Assembly: GCA_037200975.1 (NCBI GenBank) | Contig: JBBCGI010000001.1 | Coordinates: 868,001-932,000 of the forward strand | DNA length: 64,000 bases | DNA from: Pseudomonadota bacterium | Lineage (GTDB): Bacteria > Pseudomonadota > Gammaproteobacteria > Steroidobacterales > Steroidobacteraceae | Reading direction: 5' to 3' | In this document: positions 46,872 to 55,829 of the stretch, piece after piece | How positions within the stretch are numbered: the stretch's first letter is position 1 | Layout: the number at the start of each line of letters is the position of its first letter | Position numbers and translations under genes: made by a program | Notes under the pieces: generated by a model | What the model was told of the DNA's origin: nothing | Database searches by the model: none | What the model saw: the letters and a program-made list of their open reading frames with translations, nothing else

Positions 46872-48379
46872 GTCTGCCACTCCTCCTGCAACGCGAAGCT
46901 CGTCACCGGACGTCCACCGGCAAGCTCCAGCACGTGCGTAGTATGCGCCGGCCATTCTTCGCGATGATGCGTCGCGATGACACAGCTGCCGCCGTCGGCT
47001 AACCACCGGTTCAGGCGGCGCGCGAGGTCCGCGCGCGTGGCGCGGTCGAGGCCGGCGAAGGGTTCGTCGAGCAGCGCGAGCGCGGGCTCACGCGCCCAGG
47101 CACGCGCGAACAACACGCGGCGCGCCTGCCCGTACGACATCTCCGCGAGCGTCCGATGCCGCAGCCCGTAGATGCCGAAACGCCGCAACGCCCGCTCCGC
47201 ATGTTTGCGATCGCTGGCGGTAAGTTTTTCGTTCAAGCCAATACTCGCGTACCGCCCCGACGCGACGACTTCCAGGACCGGCATCTTCGGCTGGTGCCAG
47301 GTCTGCAGATGCGGCGCGACATAGGCCGTGCGCAGCTTGAATTTCTCGAGCGGCACGCCGGGGATGATCCCGTCGCGCTCGATGCTGCCACCGACCGCCA
47401 CCGCGTGATCGCCATACAAGGTGCGCAGCAGCGTGGATTTTCCCGAGCCGTTGGCGCCGTGCACCACCCAGCAATCGCCCTTCGCGACCGTGAGATCGAT
47501 GCCGGTAAGAATGTGTGCCTCGTCCACGTGCACGCTGGCGTTGTGCATCGCGACCAGCACCCGCCGGCTGCGACGTTTCGAACTGCGGGCGACACGTCCC
47601 ACCTCGTGAAATGCACCGCTGTCCTGCTGCAGCAGCTCCCGGGCACGCGCGGGGCGCATCGCCCCGCTGCGGCGGACTTCGCCCTGCTCGAGCTCCAGCA
47701 GGTGCGTCATGTTGTCGGGCACATCGGGCCGGCGATGCGTGGCGAACACCCACGGCATCGACGAGCGCGAAGTACCTGACAACCATTTGAGGAAGCGCGC
47801 GTGATTGCGCGCATCGAGTCCGTTGGCGACCTCGTCGAGCAGCAGCAGCCGCGGGCGGCTCGCGAGCGCGCGCGCGATCAGCACCAGGCGCCGCTCCCCA
47901 TAGGAGAGCGTGAGAAAACGCCGCTCCGCGAGCGCGGCAATATCGAGCTGCCGGAACAGCGCGCTGACACGGCGCTCCTCCGCTGGCGTCAGCGCGCGCA
48001 TGGGGATGTCGGTGCGCTGCACGCCCGTCGCTACGACCTCACGTGCGCGGAAATTCCATTCGTAGTGTTCGTAGCGATCCTGGCGTTCGGCGCCGACGTA
48101 AGCGATTTCCTCGCCGACACCCGCGGGCGCGTCGAATGTTTCGCCGCGAAAATGGTAGCGCCGCAGCTGCCGCCCCGTGGGTTTTGGCCACACGGCGCCC
48201 GCGACGAGCTTGAGCAATTGCGTTTTGCCCGCGCCGTTGCCGCCGATCAGCAACCATCTTTGTCCGGGGCGGATGCTCCACGAAACATTGCGCAGCACCG
48301 GGCGTTCACCGCGATCGAGATCGATGCGGCGCAACGTGACGGACAGTGGGGATTGTGCAGCTCGCGCGCGGGTCGGCAT
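46868..48379 (-). CDS. ModF/PhotoRep-like double ABC ATPase without membrane partner
   Basis: 503 residues with two complete ABC domains. Domain 1 (about 10-225) has Walker A GGNGAGKTQ, signature LSYGERR and Walker B LLLLDEVANGLD. Domain 2 (about 265-490) has Walker A GANGSGKST, signature MSYGQARR and Walker B LALLDEPFAGLD. E. coli ModF has the same architecture and likewise no permease of its own. No transporter subunit adjoins it here; the next gene on the strand is the inactive serine-hydrolase-like protein. The function is unknown. Confidence 0.82.
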   Translation of the reverse strand: MPTRARAAQSPLSVTLRRIDLDRGERPVLRNVSWSIRPGQRWLLIGGNGAGKTQLLKLVAGAVWPKPTGRQLRRYHFRGETFDAPAGVGEEIAYVGAERQDRYEHYEWNFRAREVVATGVQRTDIPMRALTPAEERRVSALFRQLDIAALAERRFLTLSYGERRLVLIARALASRPRLLLLDEVANGLDARNHARFLKWLSGTSRSSMPWVFATHRRPDVPDNMTHLLELEQGEVRRSGAMRPARARELLQQDSGAFHEVGRVARSSKRRSRRVLVAMHNASVHVDEAHILTGIDLTVAKGDCWVVHGANGSGKSTLLRTLYGDHAVAVGGSIERDGIIPGVPLEKFKLRTAYVAPHLQTWHQPKMPVLEVVASGRYASIGLNEKLTASDRKHAERALRRFGIYGLRHRTLAEMSYGQARRVLFARAWAREPALALLDEPFAGLDRATRADLARRLNRWLADGGSCVIATHHREEWPAHTTHVLELAGGRPVTSFALQEEWQT

Positions 48380-48396
48380 CGGCGCGGAAGCTTACC

Positions 48397-49263
48397 TCAC
48401 GAGGCGGCCGTCGAGGCGACCGGTTGATCGGTGGGCAGCCGCGCGTCGGGCGCGTACGCCGGAAGATCCGCCTGCGCGAACAACATTTCGAAATCGGCCG
48501 CGAGGACGCTGTCGAACAATTGTTCGATGTCGTCGAGCACGAAGTAGGTCTTCTGATAGGCATCGATCTGGTAATTCGTGCGCAGCACGCGTTGCAGATC
48601 GAAACCGATGCGCGCAGGTCCGGTTGCCTTCGTGGCATACACCGTCTCCCCGCTCGAAGACAACACGCCCGCGCCGTAGGCACGCAAGCCGCGAGACGTC
48701 GCGACGAGGCCGAACTCGACCGTGTACCAATAGAGCCGCGCGAGCATCTTCAACGCGGCGGGCGACTGCGCATGGGCACCGATGGCGCCGTACGCCTGGA
48801 TGAAGTTCGCGAACACCGTGTGCGCCAGCATCGGCAGGTGTCCGAAGAAATCGTGGAACAGATCGGGTTCGACGAGGTAATCCAGCTCATCGCGGCGGCG
48901 CATCCAGACGGTGACCGGGAAACGGCGTTCGGCCAGGTGCGCGAAGAAATCGGCTTCCGGGATCAGGCCCGGCACACCGATCACCTCGAAACCGGTCAGA
49001 CGCTGCAGCCGCTCACTGGCTTCCTCGAGCACCGGAATGCGGTGCGCATCGACGCCTAACAATCGCAGGCCCGCCATGAATTCGGGCGCCGCGTGTTCGC
49101 CCATGAGGCCCGACTGGCGCTCGAACAACGTGCGCCAGATGGCGTGTTCGTCGGCGGTATAACCGTCGTAGTTCTGTGCCAGACGGAAATCCGCGGCGGC
49201 GTGGGCGTAGTCGCCGCGCAGCTGCACGGCGGTCTGGGCGGGGGCAACGGGTAATCGAGCCAT
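48397..49263 (-). CDS. phhA: Phenylalanine 4-monooxygenase
   Basis: 288-residue pterin- and Fe-dependent hydroxylase that turns phenylalanine into tyrosine. The iron ligands are the two histidines in DLFHDFFGHLPML and the glutamate in YWYTVEFGL. It feeds the tyrosine operon at 31-33 kb. The ATG at 49263 (MARLPVAPAQ) was chosen. It faces an Lrp-family regulator across a 114-bp AT-rich gap. A pterin carbinolamine dehydratase (phhB) is not adjacent, unlike in Pseudomonas. Confidence 0.95.
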   Translation of the reverse strand: MARLPVAPAQTAVQLRGDYAHAAADFRLAQNYDGYTADEHAIWRTLFERQSGLMGEHAAPEFMAGLRLLGVDAHRIPVLEEASERLQRLTGFEVIGVPGLIPEADFFAHLAERRFPVTVWMRRRDELDYLVEPDLFHDFFGHLPMLAHTVFANFIQAYGAIGAHAQSPAALKMLARLYWYTVEFGLVATSRGLRAYGAGVLSSSGETVYATKATGPARIGFDLQRVLRTNYQIDAYQKTYFVLDDIEQLFDSVLAADFEMLFAQADLPAYAPDARLPTDQPVASTAAS

Positions 49264-49377
49264 GCGGCATCTTCCTCCGCGCTTATTGCAGAAAAATGGC
49301 TTTTTACGTCGGCGCAAGCCTGAAAATGTGGCGTCTTCCACTAATTTATCTCATATTCGTGGTTAAATCCGCCACCA

Positions 49378-49854
49378 ATGAAGCTGGACAAGACCGATCG
49401 GCGAATCCTCGACGTCCTGCAGCGCGATGGCCGCATCAGCGTGACGGATCTCGCCGAGCGCGTCGGGCTCTCGCCGACTCCCTGCGCGCGGCGCGTGCGG
49501 CAACTTGAGTCGTCCGGACTCATCCAGGGTTACGCCGCCATCGTCGACCCGAAGCGCGCGGGACAGACGATCCAGGCCATCGTGCAGATCAAACTGGAGC
49601 AGCACTCGGACGAGATCGTCGAGCGTTTCCGCCGCACGCTGATCGACCGGCCCGAAGTACTGGCCTGCTACACGATGACGGGCGAGATGGATTTCCTGCT
49701 GCACGTGATCGTGCGCGACATCGAAGCGCTTTCCGACTTCACCATGCGGCGGCTGCTGCGCGTGAGTGGCGTGCGCGACGTCACCTCGTCGATCGTGCTC
49801 GAAACGGTGAAACGTTCGCCGGTGATTCCGCTCGAAGAGCTCGCGCCCGACTGA
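49378..49854 (+). CDS. Lrp/AsnC-family transcriptional regulator
   Basis: 158-residue regulator with an N-terminal helix-turn-helix (RISVTDLAERVGLSPTPCAR) and a C-terminal RAM ligand-binding domain (CYTMTGEMDFLLHVIVRD). Being divergent from phhA, it probably senses phenylalanine or another amino acid and controls that gene. In the gap, ATTTA and TAAAT at 49342-49367 form a weak inverted repeat that could be part of its site. Confidence 0.9.
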   Translation: MKLDKTDRRILDVLQRDGRISVTDLAERVGLSPTPCARRVRQLESSGLIQGYAAIVDPKRAGQTIQAIVQIKLEQHSDEIVERFRRTLIDRPEVLACYTMTGEMDFLLHVIVRDIEALSDFTMRRLLRVSGVRDVTSSIVLETVKRSPVIPLEELAPD

Positions 49855-49870
49855 ACGGTTTCGGCAGGCT

Positions 49871-51427
49871 TCAATGATCCGCAGGCACCGGCGCGGGCCC
49901 CGCGCGCTGCGGGGTGCTCTTCTTCAGCAGGAACACCAGCGGCACCATCAATAGATAGCTCCAGGTGATGAGCTTGAACACGTCGAGCATCGCGCCCATC
50001 TGGGCCTGCCGCCCAAGCTCGAGCGCGACCACCGCCAACCCGCGCGGATCCGTGGCCGACATGTGCAGGCGCCGCATGTATTCCAGCAGCGCCTGCTGAT
50101 ACTGCGAGACGTGCCCGCCGAGCTCGTTCCAGATGATCTGCGACTGGTGGGCGAGCAAGGTGGTGACGACCGAGATGCCGATCGCGGCTCCCACGGTGCG
50201 CACCAGGCTGAACAAGCCCGCCGCCTCGGCCATGCGGCTCCGGTCGAGCGTCGCATAAGCGACGGTGGAGATCGGCACGAACACCAGGCCGAGACCGATG
50301 CCCTGCAGGAACGCCGGCCAGATGATGTTCATCTGCGTGACGTCGAGCGAGTAGTAAGTCATGCCGTACGAGCCGAAGGCGCCGAAGGCGAGCCCCGTGA
50401 GCACCAGCCAGCGCGCATCGACGCGGGACACGAGCCGGCCGACCACGACCATGGTGATCGCCGTCGCGATACCGCGCGGCGCCATCAGGATGCCGGTCGT
50501 GACGATGGGATAACCGAGCAGGCCTTCCAGCAGGATCGGCTGCAGCACCAGTCCGCCGAACATGCCGAGACCCATGCAGGCGATCACCAGCGAGGACATG
50601 CCGAAGTTACGGTCCTTGAATATCCGGATGTCGAAGATGGCCTCGGTGGGCCGGCGCAGACTGTGCGCGATGAATACGACGAGGCCGATCAATGCCAGCG
50701 CAGCGGCAAAGCGGATATCTGCCGATTGAAACCAGTCGCGTTGATTGCCGCGGTCGAATACGTACTGCAGGCCGGCGATGCCGAGCGCCATGAAACCGAA
50801 TCCGTACCAGTCCATGCGCCGCGGCCGCTTCACGGAGTCCGGCACGAACTGCGAAGCCAGGAACAGCGACAGCAGCCCGACGGGTAGATTGATGTAAAAC
50901 GTCCAGCGCCAGCTGCCGATGTCGGTGAGCCAGCCACCGAGCGTCGGGCCAGCGACGGGACCCACCATGACTCCCAGTCCCCAGATCGCCATCGCCTTGC
51001 CGCGTTCGTGCGGTGGATAGGCGTCGGCCATGATGGCCTGCGACAGCGGCACCAGCGCCGCGCCGAACACGCCCTGCAAGAGCCGGAAGAACACGATCTG
51101 CGCGAGGCTCTGCGAAATGCCACACAACGCGGAAGCGGCGACGAAACCGGCTATGCAGACCAGCAGGAAACGTTTGCGGCCCCAGACGTCGGTGAAATAA
51201 CCGGTCAGCGGCATGAAGATCGCGGACGACACGAGATAACTCGTCAGCACCCAGCTGATCTGATCGGACGTCGCGCCGAGCTCGCCCTGCATGTGCGGCA
51301 GCGCGACGTTGACGATGGTGGTGTCGAGCACCTGGATCAGCGTCGCGGACATCACCGCGAAGGTGATCATCAGGCGGTTCCCGGCGGGCTGCACCGCGGA
51401 TTCGCCGAAGGCGACGCCGGCACTCAC
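49871..51427 (-). CDS. emrB: MFS multidrug efflux permease, DHA2/EmrB family
   Basis: 518-residue inner-membrane drug/H+ antiporter with 14 predicted helices. Family motifs include VLDTTIVNVALPHMQGEL in helix 1 and the loop GYFTDVWGRKRFL. I chose the GTG at 51427, since the family has about 15-20 residues before the first helix; an ATG at 51370 (MITFAVMSA) is the alternative. It follows the Usp gene by 10 bp and forms a pump with the EmrA-type adaptor two genes upstream. An outer-membrane TolC partner is not in the window. Confidence 0.92.
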   Translation of the reverse strand: MSAGVAFGESAVQPAGNRLMITFAVMSATLIQVLDTTIVNVALPHMQGELGATSDQISWVLTSYLVSSAIFMPLTGYFTDVWGRKRFLLVCIAGFVAASALCGISQSLAQIVFFRLLQGVFGAALVPLSQAIMADAYPPHERGKAMAIWGLGVMVGPVAGPTLGGWLTDIGSWRWTFYINLPVGLLSLFLASQFVPDSVKRPRRMDWYGFGFMALGIAGLQYVFDRGNQRDWFQSADIRFAAALALIGLVVFIAHSLRRPTEAIFDIRIFKDRNFGMSSLVIACMGLGMFGGLVLQPILLEGLLGYPIVTTGILMAPRGIATAITMVVVGRLVSRVDARWLVLTGLAFGAFGSYGMTYYSLDVTQMNIIWPAFLQGIGLGLVFVPISTVAYATLDRSRMAEAAGLFSLVRTVGAAIGISVVTTLLAHQSQIIWNELGGHVSQYQQALLEYMRRLHMSATDPRGLAVVALELGRQAQMGAMLDVFKLITWSYLLMVPLVFLLKKSTPQRAGPAPVPADH

Positions 51428-51437
51428 GGGACAACGC

Positions 51438-51872
51438 TCAAGAAGGCTGATCCATCGCGACCAGGATGCTGCACGAGACTTTCTGCAGCAGCGTGTTTTC
51501 CTCTTCTTCGCTCCACCAGCGCGCCAGGCGGTTGCGGTACCGGTGGCCGACGACAATGAGGTCCGCGCCAATACGCTTCGCCACCTCGGGGATATGCACC
51601 ATCGGGTTGCCGTAGACGAGTTGCCCATCGGCCGGGACGCCGTGGTCCTTCAACCACTGCACGCCTTCGGTCAGCAAGGCGTTGGCGGTGTCCTGCTCGC
51701 AGTGGACGAGCTCGGGTGTCACGCCTTCCGGCACCGCCGTCGACAACAGATTGCGGCAGATCGCCAGTAGATAGGCACGGGACTTCATGGCCACGGCCAC
51801 TTCCGCGCCCTGGCGCAGCGCGCGGCGACCTTCCGCCGTGCCGTCGTAACAGAGCAGGATGTTCTGGTACAT
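51438..51872 (-). CDS. Universal stress protein (UspA family)
   Basis: 144-residue Usp domain: ILLCYDGTAEGRRALRQGAE at the N-terminus and the nucleotide-binding signature GADLIVVGHRYRNRLARWW near the C-terminus (GxxG-like GHRYRN, then S). It is inserted between the emrA and emrB genes with 10-bp gaps on each side, so all three are made together. The ATG at 51872 was chosen. Confidence 0.88.
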   Translation of the reverse strand: MYQNILLCYDGTAEGRRALRQGAEVAVAMKSRAYLLAICRNLLSTAVPEGVTPELVHCEQDTANALLTEGVQWLKDHGVPADGQLVYGNPMVHIPEVAKRIGADLIVVGHRYRNRLARWWSEEEENTLLQKVSCSILVAMDQPS

Positions 51873-51882
51873 GCGGCCTCCC

Positions 51883-52926
51883 CTATTCCGGCGCCGCCAC
51901 GCGCACCGTCGCCGTGGTGCCGATGCGTAGTGGATGTTCCGCATCCGGATTGAGCACGCGCACGCGCACCGGCACGCGCTGCGTGACCTTTACCCAGTTG
52001 CCGGTCGCGTTCTGCGCGGGCAACAGTGAAAATGCCTGGCCGCTGCCACCCGAAAGACTCTGTACCTCGCCCTTGAATTCATGGTCGCGGTACATGTCGA
52101 CGATGATCGTCGCCTTCTGGCCGGGCTTCACGCGATTGAGTTCGGTCTCCTTGAAGTTCGCATCCACCCAGTATTCCGAATCGCCGATGACGGTGAAGAT
52201 CGGCACGCCGCTCTGCACCATGCTGCCGGGGCGCAGCTCGAAGTTCGCGATCAACCCGCTGGCCGGCGCGAGCACCTTGGTGTGCGACAGATCGAGCTTG
52301 GCCTGCGCGAGTTTCGCGGCGGCGGAACGTACGGTCGCGTTGTTGGCGCCCGCCTTGCCGAGGCCGCTCAGCGCCTGCTCCAGATTCGCCTGCGCCGCGC
52401 TGACCGCGGCGGCGGCCGTGCGCGCTTCGGTTTCGACCGTCTCGGCGGATTGCTTTGAAATGAGCTTTTGTTCGGTCAGCTCCTTGCTGCGCCTTTCGTT
52501 CGACTGTGCGTTGGTCAGCTCCGCGGTACGCTGCGTCACCAGCGCGCGCGCCGCGGCCACGGCGGCCTTGTCCTGCGAGGAAGCCTGGTAGGCCAGATCA
52601 AGCTGCGCCTCGGCGGCATCCACCGCGAGTTGATAGGTCTGCGGATCGATCTCGAACAACACCTCACCTTGCTGGACCGCCTGCTGATCCTGCACGTGGA
52701 TCGCCGTGACCGGTCCCGACACCTGCGCCGCCATCTCGATGCGGTTGGCGTTCACGTAGGAGTTGTCGGTGCTCACGTAGAGCTGCGACTGGTGCCAGAA
52801 GTAGATGGCCGCGGCGATGATGGCAAGAACCACCACGGCCGCGATGGACCATTTGATGAGTTTGGCCGGCGAGGCGCGATCCGGAACCACGGCTGTGGCC
52901 GCGACGGGAGTTGTTTGATCACTCAT
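51883..52926 (-). CDS. emrA: Membrane-fusion adaptor, EmrA/HlyD family
   Basis: 347-residue periplasmic adaptor anchored by one helix at about 24-45 (IKWSIAAVVVLAIIAAAIYF). A biotinyl-lipoyl-like domain is split around a long alanine-rich coiled-coil (VSGPVTAIHVQDQQAVQQGE and VLAPASGLIANFELRPGSMV), as in EmrA. It is the first gene of emrA-usp-emrB. The ATG at 52926 was chosen; the longer frame adds residues with no conserved pattern. Confidence 0.92.
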   Translation of the reverse strand: MSDQTTPVAATAVVPDRASPAKLIKWSIAAVVVLAIIAAAIYFWHQSQLYVSTDNSYVNANRIEMAAQVSGPVTAIHVQDQQAVQQGEVLFEIDPQTYQLAVDAAEAQLDLAYQASSQDKAAVAAARALVTQRTAELTNAQSNERRSKELTEQKLISKQSAETVETEARTAAAAVSAAQANLEQALSGLGKAGANNATVRSAAAKLAQAKLDLSHTKVLAPASGLIANFELRPGSMVQSGVPIFTVIGDSEYWVDANFKETELNRVKPGQKATIIVDMYRDHEFKGEVQSLSGGSGQAFSLLPAQNATGNWVKVTQRVPVRVRVLNPDAEHPLRIGTTATVRVAAPE

Positions 52927-53037
52927 GAATATCGCCCTTGAAAATGGGTAGCCCGATTCTGCGGGTTCTGTGCGCTGACGCAATCGGAGGAACGCGGAAT
53001 TTTGCCCAGACCGGCGGCACGCAGCCCACCTTGCGCT

Positions 53038-53178
53038 CAGGTCGACGCACTTGACGACAAAATCTGGCTGGTCAGCTTCATGACCTACGATTTAGGATTC
53101 TTCGACCATGAGACATGCCGCATCGAGAGCGCCGAAAATCCCTTCGTCGCTAAAGTGTCACCCATGTCTCCGGAATAA
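53038..53178 (+). pseudogene. Remnant of an IS481-type transposase (last about 46 codons)
   Basis: In frame, without a start, the DNA reads DDKIWLVSFMTYDLGFFDHE, then TCRIESAENPFVAKVSPMSPE and a TAA at 53176-53178. This is the C-terminal end typical of IS481-family integrases (IWLVSFMxYDLGYFD...NPF...LPMS). The region upstream of about 53038 no longer resembles a transposase. Downstream, ACCCATGT-CTCCGGAATA and ACCCATGT-AATCGGAATA form an imperfect direct repeat (53160-53202), probably part of the element's end. The rest of 52927-53215 holds nothing else recognisable. Confidence 0.75.
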
Positions 53179-53215
53179 TCCGTTACCCATGTAATCGGAA
53201 TAGACCGTGGAGGAG

Positions 53216-53292
53216 TGGCGCGCCCGGACGGATTCGAACCGCCGACCACCTGGTTCGAAGCCAGGTGCTCTATCCAGCTGAGCTACGGGCGC
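53216..53292 (-). tRNA. tRNA-Arg (anticodon TCG)
   Basis: 77 nt including an encoded CCA on the minus strand. The acceptor stem pairs GCGCCCG with CGGGCGC. The anticodon stem CCTGG/CCAGG closes the loop CTTCGAA with anticodon TCG, reading CGA. The T arm contains GGTTCGAATCC. An IS481 remnant lies directly beyond its 3' end. Confidence 0.96.
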
Positions 53293-53361
53293 GTGGGCTG
53301 GCATTGTAGCCGCACCGGTTCTCCTTGGCGCGGAGGGTTTTTATCGGCAGGATGCGCGCCG

Positions 53362-54108
53362 ATGGCGAAGAAGTTCTATGTCGTATGGCGCGGTGTGAAG
53401 ACCGGAATTTTCGAAGACTGGCCGACCACGCTCGCGTTGGTCGACGGTTTTCCCGGCGCGCAGTACAAATCATTTCCCACACGCCCGGAAGCCGAAAACG
53501 CATTTCGCGGCGGCGCCCCGGCGCGTATCACCTCGGCCGGCGCTGGCAAACCGCGTATCGTGCGAACCGATCATGCGGATGCCGTCGCGGCATTCGACAC
53601 GGTCATCTTCTGCGACGGCGCCTGCGAACCGAATCCGGGCAAGGCCGGATCCGGCATGGCGGTCTACCGCGACGGCGCCTTGGCGAGCCTCTGGTATGGC
53701 TCTTACAACCCCGCCGGAACTAACAACACCGCGGAGCTCCACGCCCTGCTGCACGCGTTGACGTTCGCCAGTGATGAAATCGACGCGGGCCGGACCGTGC
53801 AGGTACGCAGCGATTCGTCCTATGGTCTCAACGCCGTGACCAAATGGGCCGCGGGCTGGAAGAAGCGCGGCTGGCGCAAGGCCGAAGGCGAGATCAAGAA
53901 CCTCGAGCTCATCCAGCAGCTGTTTGCGCTCTATCAGGAGATCGAGAACACCGTGAAGCTTCAGCACGTGAGCGCACACGTCGGCATAGAAGGCAACGAG
54001 CTCGCCGATCGCATGGCGATGTTCGCGGTCGAGCAGCGGGAACTCGCCTGGCGCCAGTACGACGCACCGCTCGACATCGACAAACTACTGAAGATGCGCG
54101 CCGGCTGA
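53362..54108 (+). CDS. Ribonuclease H1 with N-terminal hybrid-binding domain
   Basis: 248-residue enzyme that cuts RNA in RNA-DNA hybrids. Residues about 3-45 form the hybrid-binding (viroplasmin-like) domain (FYVVWRGVKTGIFEDWPTT). The catalytic domain starts near 85, with the acidic residues in FCDGACEPNPGKAG, NNTAELHALLHAL, VRSDSSYGLNAV and GNELADRMAM. This two-domain form is less common in proteobacteria than the single-domain RnhA. The ATG at 53362 was chosen because the longer frame reads through the tRNA gene. Confidence 0.93.
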   Translation: MAKKFYVVWRGVKTGIFEDWPTTLALVDGFPGAQYKSFPTRPEAENAFRGGAPARITSAGAGKPRIVRTDHADAVAAFDTVIFCDGACEPNPGKAGSGMAVYRDGALASLWYGSYNPAGTNNTAELHALLHALTFASDEIDAGRTVQVRSDSSYGLNAVTKWAAGWKKRGWRKAEGEIKNLELIQQLFALYQEIENTVKLQHVSAHVGIEGNELADRMAMFAVEQRELAWRQYDAPLDIDKLLKMRAG

Positions 54109-54138
54109 AGCCGGCGCGCCCTCCTCATTCCGGCGCGC

Positions 54139-54918
54139 CTAGTGCAACGCGCGTGATGCCGCCGCCGTGTTGCGTCCGGTCAGGTGAACCAACAACCCCA
54201 GGATTCCCATCACCCACACGATCACCGGGCTCGACGGCAGATCCGTCACGAGCGACACGCCCAGCCCGACCACGTAACTGCCCACAGCCAGTCCATAACC
54301 GATGAGCAACTGGTGCTTCGGCGAGTGCCGGTAGGTCGCCACTGCCGGCACGATCAGACTGGTGAAGACCAGGTAGACGCCGACCAGCTGCACCGACGCG
54401 GTGACAACCAGGGCGAACAACACGTAGAAACCAACGCGGCCGATCTGGTCGCGCCACTTGAACCACACCAGCGCGAAGATGGCGGTCAGCACGGCCGTGC
54501 GGATCAGCTGGGAGTTGGACACCCACAGGATCTGCCCGGCCAGCAGGTCCTTGAGGTTTTCGCCGCCGTGCGGATCGTTGGCTAACAACAGTATCTGCGC
54601 GGTCGACGCGAGCACGAACAGGATGCCGATCAGCGCTTCCTGCACCTCCGGCCGCTTGCGTTCGGTCCAGGTCAGCAGCAACGCCCCGGCCAGTGCGGCG
54701 GCGACGGCGGCCAGCTGCGCGCCCCACCCCTCGATGGGCAGCTCGAAGCTGTTGGCGGCGATCACGCCGAGCCCCGCGACCTGTGCGATGGCCAGGTCGA
54801 TGAACACGATGCCGCGCGACAACACCTGCTGGCCCAACGGTACATGCGAAACCGCAACGAGACAGCCGGCGATCAACGCCGGCAGGAGGATGCTGAGATC
54901 GGTGAGCAGGTCGTTCAT
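54139..54918 (-). CDS. znuB: Metal ABC transporter permease, ZnuB type
   Basis: 259-residue inner-membrane permease of the ABC-3 (zinc/manganese) family with about eight helices. The N-terminus LLPALIAGCLVAVSHVPLG and the conserved RGIVFIDLAIAQVAGLGV are typical. The last family block is VYLVFTSLIVPAVATYR. It overlaps the znuA stop by 4 bp (ATGA). No ATPase gene (znuC) follows; the next gene is convergent RNase H. Confidence 0.9.
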   Translation of the reverse strand: MNDLLTDLSILLPALIAGCLVAVSHVPLGQQVLSRGIVFIDLAIAQVAGLGVIAANSFELPIEGWGAQLAAVAAALAGALLLTWTERKRPEVQEALIGILFVLASTAQILLLANDPHGGENLKDLLAGQILWVSNSQLIRTAVLTAIFALVWFKWRDQIGRVGFYVLFALVVTASVQLVGVYLVFTSLIVPAVATYRHSPKHQLLIGYGLAVGSYVVGLGVSLVTDLPSSPVIVWVMGILGLLVHLTGRNTAAASRALH

Positions 54919-55820
54919 TTGTTGGCCGCCAGCAATTTGTTCAGCGTGTCGTCGAAGAGACCAAACAAGTCCTTGGCTCCGGCGGATCCGCCCACCGAAA
55001 ACGGCAGCACGACCGCGGGAGCATGCACACGCTCCGACAACCAGCCCGCCGCCTTCGGATCGTTGTATGCATTGAGCAGGATCATCTTCGGCGGCGCGCT
55101 CGTGAGCTTGCCGACCAGCTGCCCCAGATACGCCGCGGTCGGCGGCACGCCGGGCTTGGGCTCGATCGACGCCACCTCGGTCAGGCCTAACCAGTGACAC
55201 AGGTACGCCTGGTCGCGATGCATGATCACCACCTGCGCGCCCTTGAGCGGCGCGGCCTCTGCTTCCCAGCGTTTGATCGCCTCGCTCCAGCGCGCGTCGA
55301 AATCTTTGCCACGCGCCGCGTAGAACGCCGCCTGCTCGGGCTCGAGCGCAGAGAGTTTCGCCGTGAGTCCATGCGCGATGGCGGCGATGTTGTGCGGATC
55401 GAGCTGCACGTGCGGATTGCCCTGCGGATGGATGTCTCCCATCGAGCGGTCCAGCTTCGCGGGCACTTCCAGCTTCTGCACGAACGACGCGGCTTCGAAC
55501 GATCCGGCCGCGCCCGGCTGGATCTTCGAATTACCCGACTCCTGGATCAGCACCGGCAGCCAGCCCACCTCGAGCTCCGCCCCGGTGGCGACCACGAGAT
55601 CGGCCGTGCGTGCGTGCGCGACCAGGCTGGGTTTCGCTTCCACGCGATGCACGTCCTGCATCGCGGTGGTGGCGACGTACACATTGACGCGTTCGCCGCC
55701 GAGCTCGGTCGCGAGCGCACCCCAGTCGGGCGTCGTCGCCAGAACCTTGAGCGCCGCCTGGGCCGGCAACACCGCACCGGCCATCAACAACATCGAAACG
55801 ATCCGGATGAAATTTTTCAT
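54915..55820 (-). CDS. znuA: Zinc/metal ABC transporter substrate-binding protein, ZnuA type
   Basis: 301-residue periplasmic binding protein with signal peptide about 1-22 (IVSMLLMAGAVLPAQAA). Probable metal ligands are the histidines in AMQDVHRVEAKPS, QGNPHVQLDPHN and VVIMHRDQAYL and the aspartate in LLNAYNDPKAAG. The His-rich loop of many ZnuA proteins is absent. Zinc is the likely metal from the operon (ZnuD-like receptor), but manganese cannot be excluded. Confidence 0.88.
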   Translation of the reverse strand: MKNFIRIVSMLLMAGAVLPAQAALKVLATTPDWGALATELGGERVNVYVATTAMQDVHRVEAKPSLVAHARTADLVVATGAELEVGWLPVLIQESGNSKIQPGAAGSFEAASFVQKLEVPAKLDRSMGDIHPQGNPHVQLDPHNIAAIAHGLTAKLSALEPEQAAFYAARGKDFDARWSEAIKRWEAEAAPLKGAQVVIMHRDQAYLCHWLGLTEVASIEPKPGVPPTAAYLGQLVGKLTSAPPKMILLNAYNDPKAAGWLSERVHAPAVVLPFSVGGSAGAKDLFGLFDDTLNKLLAANK

Positions 55821-55829
55821 GGCAGCTTC

